From: Laccaria trichodermophora
Taxonomy: Eukaryota; Basidiomycota; Agaricomycetes; Agaricales; Hydnangiaceae
NCBI GenBank assembly: GCA_018417955.1
Contig: JACTVC010000015.1
Location: 211,862 to 275,861, forward strand
Reading direction: 5' to 3'
Length of the DNA stretch: 64,000 nucleotides
Below, one piece after another: positions 57,280 through 64,000 of the stretch. The notes beneath the pieces are model-generated. The model was given only the letters and a program-made list of their open reading frames with translations, had not been told where the DNA came from and made no database searches. The translations under genes were made by a program, and so were the position numbers. The stretch's first letter is position 1, and every line of letters starts with the position of its first letter.

Positions 57280-57830
57280 GTGTCTAAAGGTTTGTAGTGT
57301 CCATTATTTCAGAATACGAAAGTTTGTAGTCTCCACTTTTTGAGACTACAATTGTTTGGAATGTTGGCTTTCAAACTATGAAAAAAGAATTTGCCATTGA
57401 TATAGTTCAAGGAATGAGAATGACACAAAGTTCAATCTTAAAACCCATGATATGACAATGGCGTAATGTCCACCCTTTTCAGTCTTTCAATCACAGCCCC
57501 ATGAACCTACATGCTTATTCATAGTGAAGGACACCACCTATTATGTGTCAGAAAAGCGGATTACAACCTTTTGAGGTTTGAAAAAGCGGACCATACAAAT
57601 GTGAAGAGTAGACAATACAAACTTGTAGTCTCAGAAAGCAGATACTACAGAATTCTGTAGTCTAAAAGCAAACATTACAAACAATTGTAGTCTCAAAAGG
57701 TGGAGACTACAAATTTCATAGTCTGAAATAATGGACACTACAAACTTTTGTAGTCTAAAAAGCGGACACTACAAACATTCTGTAGTCTAAAAGTTGACAC
57801 TACAAACACTTATCGTAGTCCATGTGGGCA
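57280..57830. repeat. centre of P2 with TTGTAGTCT motifs
   Basis: TTGTAGTCT and its complement AGACTACAA, together with (A/T)TGTCCATTATTTCAGA and its complement, are arranged as inverted pairs around roughly 57.4-57.6 kb. No gene. Confidence 0.7.
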
Positions 57831-57839
57831 TAAGGACAT

Positions 57840-59500
57840 GTTTGCAGCTGGGTTGGCAGACCTTTGACATTCAGCATACTAATTAAAACTCTGGATGTGT
57901 TGTCAGGTGCATTTTCGGAGCACTGACATTCACACAAATCTTTTTACCTAGAGTTTCAGAGCATTAACATTCAGTATGTTAACCATAAATGGGGACATTC
58001 TTTTGGGTAGATGTTCGGAGCAGTGAGCACTGACATGTTTAACACAAATGTGGTATATTTTCTGCCAGAGTTTTGGAGCAATGACGTTCAGCATGTTAAA
58101 AACAAATTTGGACATTTTTTCAACAGGACCTTCACAGCACTGACATGTTAAACTTTCAGCCAGAGTTTCAGAGCAATGACATTCAGCATGTTAAAGACAA
58201 ATTCGGATATTTTTTCGCCAGGACCTTGGGAGCACTGACATGTTAAATTTTCAGCCGATGTTTCGGAGCAATAATATTCAGCATGTTAAAGACAAATTCG
58301 GATATTTTTTCGCCGTGACCTTCGGAGCACTGACATGTTAAACTTTCAGCCGAAATGTCGGAGCAATGACATTCAGCATGTTAAAGAGAAATTCAGACAT
58401 TCTTTCGCCGGGACCTTCGGAGCACTGACATGTTAAACTTTCAGCCGAAATGTCGGAGCAATGACATTCAGCATGTTAAAGACAAATTTGGACATTTTTT
58501 TGCCGGGACCTTCGGAGCACTGACATGTTAAACTTTCAGCCGAAATTTCAGAGCAATGATATTCAGCATGTTAAAGACAAATTCGGACATTCTTTCGCCA
58601 GGACCTTTGGAGCAATATGTTAAATTTTCGGCCGAAATTTCGGAGCAATAATATTCAGCATGTTAAAGACAAATTCGTATATTTTTTCACCAGGACCTTC
58701 GGAGCACTGACATGTTAAATTTTCGGCTGATGTTTTGGAGCAATAATATTCAGCATGTTAAAGACAAATTCGGATATTTTTTCGCCGGGACCTTCGGAGC
58801 ACTGACGTGTTAAACTTTCAGCCGAAATTTCGGAGCAATGACATTCAGCATGTTAAAGACAAATTCAGACATTCTTTTGCCAGGACCTTCAGAGCACTAG
58901 GTTAAACTTTCAGCCGATGTTTCAGAGCAATGACATTCAGCATGTTAAAGAGAAATTCAGACATTCTTTCACCGGGACCTTCAGAGCAATATGTTAAATT
59001 TTCGGCCGATGTTTCGGAGCAATAATATTCAGCATGTTAAAGACAAATTCGGATATTTTTTCGCCAGGACCTTCAGAGCACTGACATGTTAAATTTGTTT
59101 TGGAGCAATGAAGTTCAGCATGTTAAAGACAAATTCAGCTGTTTTTTCGCCGGGACCTTCAGAGCACTGACATGTTAAATTTTTGGCCGGAGTTCCGGAG
59201 CACTAACATCCAGCATGTCAAAGACAAATTCGGACATTTTTTCAGCAACGACTTCGGACCACTATGTTAAATTCAGCCAGAGTTTTGAAGCACTGGCATT
59301 CAGCATATTAAAGACAAATTCAGCCATCTTTTTGCCAGAGTTTTGGAGCACTAATATTCATCATATTAAAGACAAATTCAAATTCGCCGGGACCTTCGGA
59401 GTACTGACATGTTAAATGCAAATCTGGTATTCTTTCGGCTGGAGTTTTGGAGCACTGACATTCAGCATGTTCAAGACAAATTCAGACATTTCTTCAGCCG
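57840..59500 (-). repeat. right satellite arm of P2
   Basis: About 17 units are the reverse complement of the left arm: CATTCAGCATGTTAAAGACA, AATTCGGACATTTTTTCGCC, GGGACCTTCGGAGCACTGAC, ATGTTAAACTTTCAGCCGAA. The arms could pair over more than 1.5 kb. Confidence 0.9.
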
Positions 59501-59630
59501 GACTTTTGGAGGAGCCATGTGAGAGGGGAAAGCTGCTGGGGGGCGGTGAATGAATGCATCCATTCACCGGGCATTCAAAACTAACAAACCGCTGCTCCAT
59601 TTGCATCTCAGCTCTTGGAGCCAAAGCCAA

Positions 59631-59699
59631 AGGGCTAACCCTAACCCTATTCAGAACCTAGCCAAATTCTTCAGAACTGTTAACCCTAACCCTAACCCC
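59631..59699. repeat. telomere-like CCCTAA runs in P2
   Basis: CTAACCCTAACCCTATTC at 59636 and GTTAACCCTAACCCTAACCC at about 59678 are short runs of the CCCTAA/TTAGGG telomeric hexamer, inside the right subterminal part of P2. Confidence 0.75.
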
Positions 59700-59764
59700 C
59701 ACTCCGAAATTTGGTTCGGAAAGGGTTTTCCGGAGCCGATGATCAGGAGCTGAATGGGTTGCAA

Positions 59765-60030
59765 AAGATTGGGCCCAATTATGCCCCATAGCCTAATTAT
59801 TAGTTGTAAAAGATGGGGCCCAACTTTGGCCATTTGTATATTCTCATGTCAGTCAATTTATGTTGTCTACAGGTCATTGGGCCCAATTATGTTTCTAAAG
59901 GGTTTTGTTATTTTGGCCCAATTGGCCCCAACAATGCCCACTTAACGTCTGCAGTGATTGGGCCAACCTATGTTCAATCACGTCAAATTAGATTGGGCCC
60001 ATTGGGGTAGCCTTATGGTCCATTGGACAA
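59765..60030. repeat. right subterminal motif cluster of P2
   Basis: TTGGGCCCAATT near 59768 and 59878, GGGGCCCAACT near 59816, TTGGCCCAATTGGCCCC near 59913 and TTGGGCCCATTGGGG near 59993 mirror the left cluster. Confidence 0.75.
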
Positions 60031-60774
60031 CTGACCACTTGGATATCTTAGGTTCCACTGCATATCTACTGAATGCCCTGTGATCGTGTCGCCCTTCGTG
60101 ACTTTGGAAACAATTTTTTTGGGTCATCTGGAATCTTGAAGGACAAAGTCATAGAGCGGATGGCATCGGTTGGTCCGATTTTGAGCCTTATAGAACTGGA
60201 ACGCATCGTTGGTCCTCAGTGGCCATGGTTTGGCAAATATGGTGACGAACTACTTACTGCATTACTAGGGATGTCCATTGTGCCCATGATACCTAAACCA
60301 ACCCAACAAAAAGCAGCAAAAAGACCTTCTGAGGATGAGGCAGCAAGTCAGCAGGATATAGAGGAGGATGTGCCAGCCGCAAGAAACAACAAACGTCCTC
60401 GCACAGGAATCACGACAATGACACATCGCGGGAAAGCTCCCACAGCTGTCCGTTCGGCGCCAGTACCAGGACAACCTTCGACGAAAGTATCAACTCCCCT
60501 TGGGCTTCAGCCACCTTCAGTAAACTCGGTCCAACCACCACGGCCATCACCTCAACAATTCACTTTCTCACCTCAACACCCTCGAGCTCCCCTCGGTTTC
60601 TATCCACCCTATCCACCCACACTACCCATCCAACAAGCTCGTTTACCTTACCCATATTCACAATTAATGCAGCCATATGTATACTCTCAATCCGCTAATT
60701 CTGCACTGTCACATCCAATTCCTTTGCCATACCACCCTTCATACCCTCCCTATACACCACCACCAGCTCAATAA

Positions 60775-61270
60775 TGTGTCTTTCTATGGTATTTTTGCAG
60801 CTGTATTATGTAGAAATGTAGTTTAACATATTCAAGCAATTATTGTCCATAGGGGATGGGGAGGAAGTTGTGCTTCAGTCGAGTTTGCAAAGCTTTGCGC
60901 GCGATATCGTTGAAGTTCAACTTCCCACGGCGTCTCCCTCCTAAATCGCGTTCGTGACTCCCAGTCCTTCGAGGATGTTGTCCCTTTTCACACTCCGCCT
61001 TCATTCCGCCAAATGCTTCCGTCCATCACCGTTCACGTCATCGCATTGACAACATCCTCGAAGGTACTGGTAGCGAGGCTAGTCTTTATCCCGAGAGAAG
61101 TCGTATTTATTTGCACCATGTTTGCACCAGAGTGAGTTGTTTGGATTGCTTAGAAATATGAGGCCGGGAGACGCAAGGGAGACCTAGCTAACGCGAGGTG
61201 ACTTGTGTAGTTAGTTATAACCTCCCCCACATTTTTATACAATGTCCCTCCCGCATTCACTTACAAGCAG
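60775..61270. other. intergenic with a 22-bp-stem hairpin
   Basis: No gene is seen. CCAGTCCTTCGAGGATGTTG at 60961 is matched in inverted orientation at 61048-61070 (one extra base), with a 65-nt spacer. Confidence 0.6.
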
Positions 61271-61370
61271 TCGGGGTATGGTGTAACGTCCAATATTGCC
61301 GTCGTCTCTCGTGAATCAATGGAACTACAGCGATCGTGGCAGAGCTCGGGGTTCGATTCCCTGGACCCGA
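61271..61370 (+). pseudogene. tRNA-Glu-derived copy 2 (tRNA pseudogene)
   Basis: It shares the A box (TATGGTGTAACG) and B box (GGGGTTCGATTCC) and the flanking DNA of the tRNA-Glu at 42770, but the acceptor and T stems are mismatched (TCGGGGT against GGACCCGA, GGGGT against CCCTG) and the anticodon region has drifted. The similarity extends about 40 bp upstream and 60 bp or more downstream, so it is a copy of a longer unit, possibly SINE-like. Confidence 0.65.
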
Positions 61371-61549
61371 ATGCCGACCGAAAGCCAAGCTCTTTTTGAC
61401 CAATACAACTACCAACAGTCTGTTCAATGTTATTTTGAAATAACTGCAGCCTAAACCAGGGCGTACCAACATCGTCACACTCCCCAAATCGGGACAGCGA
61501 CACATTGCATCAGTAAGCGACACATTGCGTAAATAAACGACATATTCGA

Positions 61550-61627
61550 GTGTAGTGCGTCGCTAACTCATGTGTAATGTGCCGCTAACTCATGTGTAAT
61601 GTGTCGCTAATTCATGTGTAATGTGTC
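61550..61627. repeat. 22-bp tandem repeat, about 3.5 copies
   Basis: Units like GTGTAATGTGCCGCTAACTC + AT start at 61550, 61572, 61594 and 61616. Just before, CGACACATTGC occurs twice (61498, 61518) as the complement of the ...GCAATGTGTCG pattern. Confidence 0.85.
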
Positions 61628-62823
61628 AACAAGTATACATGTGAGACACCTAGATGTGGACCTTCTTGTTCAAATTTTATTCTAAGTCAGAAAGAAGCAA
61701 GTCCTATGATGTATAAGAGTATTTACTAAGTTCTCGAACACTTTCTGTACTCAAGGAATGAGCAGTGTAAAATTTATATAGAGCAAGCTATGATACAGGA
61801 AAGGACACTAGTATGTACATTATGAGAGCGGTGATGATGGAGGACGTAGCCACTCCTCGAGAGTGGTTGGAGACCCCTACTTCCACGGTGAACGCGCATA
61901 TGCTACTGAGTTCCCGCCCGATCCTCGCCATCTATAATCCCCCTGTCGTTTGTGGTGAGCTGGTTTGTGGGCGTGTCTAGCCGTCGATGTTCCCGTATCG
62001 TGGGTGGATGGTGGAGCTGCGACGGTCTTCGCGTTGGCTCTGTGTTCCTGCTTCGAGGTTTTCTGTACACCCACATCCCTCGACAACGACAAGGGGAGGG
62101 GCAATTTTAGAGGTGGGGTGGGCTGCCCACATTCGCGGGTGTGTCTTGGCCGTCGTTTTGATCGTTTTGGTGTCCAGGATGGTTTTCGCAGTTTTTGGCG
62201 TCCGTTTGCGTTCGTGTTCGCGTCTGTTGTCCGTCGACGTACAGGTGCTGGGTACTCACGGCGTTTGGCGATGTATCAAGGCCGTTTTCATGGCGTTCAC
62301 GGTCCTGGGTGGCGCTCACTGACCTAGTGATGTGGTAGTCGATTAGCTGGATAAGCTGGCAGGGGTACTCACCTGGGTGCATCCCTTTCCCTACACGCTA
62401 TGCGCCATTGTCGTGCCTGCTGAGATAGGGTGTGCTGGATGTGGGGTGACACGAGGGGATGGTCGACGATGGGTGGGGGTGATGAGGAAAGAAGGAAAGT
62501 GTGACATGTGATGGGTGACGCATGGCCCATCGTCACGCTGTAAAGTCAGTGTGTGGAGTGTGTCGCAGCTGAGCCTCATCTACGACACAGTGTCGTAGAT
62601 CGGTTGTAGATCTTCCTCTTCTCCTTTCGGGGAGTGTGATGCTGTTGGTATATCCTCAGCCTAAACCAATGAATCAATAGAGTGGTTACGACTCAGAGCA
62701 TAAGTAGTCAAAAGTAATTCCAATGCAATTCCAATGTGGATCTGGAAAAGCTTTCTGATCAATTTACGTGCGACTAGCATATTTACTTTCTACACAAGTT
62801 CCCTCCTGCATTTCATTCACAAG
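61628..62823. other. 1.2-kb region without a supported gene
   Basis: Frames of 60-120 codons are open on both strands between 61877 and 62382 (minus-strand MHPGEYPCQLIQLIDYHITR..., plus-strand MWACLAVDVPVSWVDG...), in GC-rich DNA. I cannot choose a strand or recognise a family. The stretch near 62655 repeats the phrase CAGCCTAAACCA seen after tRNA-derived copies 2 and 3. Confidence 0.35.
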
Positions 62824-62921
62824 TCGGGGTGTGGTATGGTCTCATTGCTGTTTCTCATGAATATATGTGCCTTCAGTACGGTGATCGTGGCAGAGCTCGG
62901 GGTTCGATTCCCTGCACCCGA
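62824..62921 (+). pseudogene. tRNA-Glu-derived copy 3 (tRNA pseudogene)
   Basis: It has a degenerate A-box region (GTGTGGTATGG), an intact B box (GGGGTTCGATTCC), and the shared upstream (TTCCCTCCTGCAT...CACAAG) and downstream (CTTTTTAACTGATACAAC ... CAGCCTAAACCAGG) flanks. The stems are broken, so it is not a working tRNA. Confidence 0.65.
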
Positions 62922-63746
62922 ATGAACGACTGTTGTGGAGCTTCTTTTTAACTGATACAACTGCGTTCATCGTCCATTTGAAATGAGGTAACCGCAGCCT
63001 AAACCAGGTATAAGCTATAGCACCCTCAATGTTGCGGTCTCGATTGACAGACTTTGAAATAAAAATTACACAACCGTCGCGGAGGGTGTAAACTACAAAG
63101 GGGACCACATCTACAAAGCAAACTACTCTATAACGTGATAGACAAAAAAAACCAACTTACGACGTGGATATAGGCGCTTGGCATCGATCATCCACGCTAT
63201 GCAATTACAAGATGTCAAAAAAGTAGAACATGTTCTCTTCTATCATGTTCCTATGAAATGATTTGCTCTTACGGCGTGGTCGACTGAGGTACTTACTACG
63301 GTATATGGCTTGTAGCGCTTGCTGGCCTCGTAACATTGAGTGGGAAAAATCTCCGCTCATCCCAAGGAAACAGGCAATATATTTTCACGGTGCAGGTGAA
63401 GAAGTCGGAATGTCATTGACGTAACTCATCAAAGGGACACGCGGAACTTTCAGCGCATTTTCTAGCGTTCAATGTCATCAATCACTAGCCGTTCTTCTCA
63501 TCATCGTTTATCACCGCTCCCCTGAAATTGTGTCGATGTCTTCACAGCCCTGGCGAGACTTTTATGACACAAAATTTACATGCTTATTTCTGTCTGATCA
63601 AGGCGGCGGCAGTGCGATTGCGCTCTATAACATTTCACCAGCTGTGCCTGAATATTCCATGTTCAATGCTCAGGTAAACAGGTAGCCTGACTAGGTAGAG
63701 CAACTGTGCAACAACAAGTAGCAGGAAATAATGCAAGATAGGGCCT
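62922..63746. other. intergenic, 3' flank of the hydrophobin gene
   Basis: Apart from the tail of tRNA-derived copy 3 (to about 63010), I see no gene. A 51-codon plus-strand frame at about 63538 is too short to call. Confidence 0.5.
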
Positions 63747-64000
63747 TTAGAGGCTGATGGGTGTGCACCCGACGTTGATCAAGCCATCTGAAATTTATCT
63801 AGTCAGTAGTAGAAATCATGATGAAACGAGCTACGCACTGAACGTGTTGCCGCTGCAGCAGATGGGTTGCTGAGTGCTGAAGTATGCAATTGCTTGAGAA
63901 GGGTGCGGGGAAAAAATGGGCAAAATAACTTACCAACTGGCACCTTGACCGAGGCCTATGACGCTGATAGGAGTGCAGCTAAGGCCGATCTGGCCAGTGA
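63747..64000 (-). CDS. class I hydrophobin, C-terminal half (partial at window edge)
   Basis: Three exon pieces, 64000-63934, 63876-63839 and 63787-63747, are joined by introns of 57 and 51 bp with GT-AG borders and correct phase. They encode TGQIGLSCTPISVIGLGQ, then GASCTQQPICCSGNTF and NGLINVGCTPISL-stop. The order C...C-x5-CC...C with the GLxCTPISVIG and NVGCTPI(S/N) phrases is the C-terminal half of a class I hydrophobin (Cys 4 to 8 of the eight). These are small secreted proteins that self-assemble into amphipathic rodlet films on hyphae, spores and fruiting bodies. The signal peptide and first three cysteines lie beyond the right edge. The exons are too short to stand out as long frames. 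Confidence 0.9.

Larger units (their letters stand above)
53937..60080 (+). mobile_element. palindromic non-autonomous DNA element P2 (6.14 kb)
   Basis: The left end CACAAGTACTCACAAGTCAC and the right end, read inward, CAGGGCATTCAGTAGATATG are the same two termini as in P1, here in the other orientation. The flanks are TGATCGT on both sides (53930-53936, 60081-60087), a perfect 7-bp TSD. Inside are subterminal GGGCCCAAT-rich zones, an ~80-bp inverted repeat in common with P1, and two arms of ~90-100-bp tandem repeats in opposite orientation around a centre at 57.2-57.8 kb. The arm units differ in sequence from those of P1. No gene is supported. It disrupts the helicase gene between codons WRDR and VALRD. 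Confidence 0.9.
51616..60774 (+). pseudogene. RecQ-like DEAH helicase gene, disrupted by two transposons
   Basis: Exons read 51616-51933, 51986-52409, 52918-53261, 53309-53729, 53785-53936 and 60088-60774. Helicase motifs: HAGTGSGKTTIAAGP (Walker A), VVIDEAHVVSHWG (DEAH, motif II), AMSATLSP (III), RILICTDAAGMGC (V) and FVQRAGRAAHG (VI). A Cys cluster CCDLCDP follows, then the helical LEDWRDR/VALRDFGNNFFGSSG segment and a Pro/Tyr-rich tail. Two insertions break it: a 500-bp MITE at 52410 and the 6.14-kb element P2 at 53937; removal of each plus one TSD restores the frame. In addition TGA interrupts exon 2 (LTF-stop-DES at 51998) and a TAA follows near 52090, which may lie in an unrecognised intron. 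The enzyme would unwind DNA 3'-5'. This copy is likely inactive. Confidence 0.85.

Noticed and set aside
20560..59500. CRISPR-like look of the regularly spaced repeats
   Set aside because: The units are tandem satellites in inverted arms of eukaryotic transposons, without constant repeat/variable spacer structure and without cas genes.
59631..59699. A real telomere end
   Set aside because: Only two or three hexamers per run, flanked on both sides by P2 sequence and then genes.
61877..62382. Minus-strand Gln/Thr/His-rich frames as a gene
   Set aside because: Overlapping plus-strand frames of equal length, and no splice model or domain that favours either strand.
61271..62921. Two additional functional tRNA-Glu genes
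   Set aside because: The acceptor and T stems have mismatches and the anticodon arm is drifted. Only the copy at 42770 folds cleanly.
63538..63690. 51-codon plus-strand frame MSSQPWRDFYDTKF...
   Set aside because: Too short, no family, and opposite to the 3' flank of the hydrophobin gene. It could be an exon, but nothing supports neighbours.

Overview
The window looks like nuclear DNA of a mushroom-forming basidiomycete (Agaricomycetes). Reasons: short GT-AG introns of about 45-70 bp in every host gene, F-box-like proteins of the Agaricomycete type, a class I hydrophobin, and a repertoire of Ngaro-like tyrosine-recombinase retroelements, hAT transposons and DUF6589 proteins. The genus cannot be told from sequence alone. 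About three quarters of the window is mobile or repetitive DNA. The ordinary host genes form one island at 33.4-42.9 kb, plus a hydrophobin cut by the right edge.

Layout. 1-3 kb: an unresolved stretch, then a 1.15-kb element with ~85-bp terminal inverted repeats. 3.0-33.2 kb: one set of nested insertions, readable from the target-site duplications (TSDs). The outer shell is a hAT-like element (3012-33152). Inside it is a Ngaro-type retrotransposon (4142-32812) with split direct repeats A1 ... B1-A2-B2. This was hit by (i) an 11.06-kb LTR element with apparently identical 368-bp LTRs and a single >9.6-kb reading frame with no recognisable gag or pol, (ii) a 6.77-kb palindromic satellite-filled DNA element (P1), which carries a 619-bp Tc1/mariner-type MITE, and (iii) a 5.13-kb hAT transposon with a decayed transposase. 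Removing the three insertions leaves a 5.7-kb Ngaro-like element.

33.4-42.9 kb is the host island: two tandem F-box-like paralogues (minus), a secreted protein with a lysine-rich octapeptide repeat (plus), a GPP34/Vps74 homologue (minus), a Rab7-like GTPase with a large low-complexity insertion (plus) and an intron-containing tRNA-Glu(CTC). 44.2-47.8 kb is a third long palindrome whose arms are ~161-bp tandem repeats, each carrying a splice-donor-like motif.

48.1-60.8 kb holds a divergent gene pair: a DUF6589 protein (minus) and a RecQ-like helicase (plus) sharing a 135-bp intergenic gap. The helicase gene was hit twice, by a 500-bp hAT-type MITE and by P2, a 6.14-kb relative of P1. In both cases removing the insert plus one TSD copy restores the reading frame exactly. 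This pair is the best candidate for an undescribed selfish or mobile module here, and P1/P2 look like a new family of giant palindromic non-autonomous elements with 7-bp TSDs and GGGCCCAAT-rich subterminal regions. 60.8-63.7 kb has hairpins, short tandem repeats and two tRNA-Glu-derived copies. 63747-64000 is the 3' half of a class I hydrophobin gene on the minus strand.
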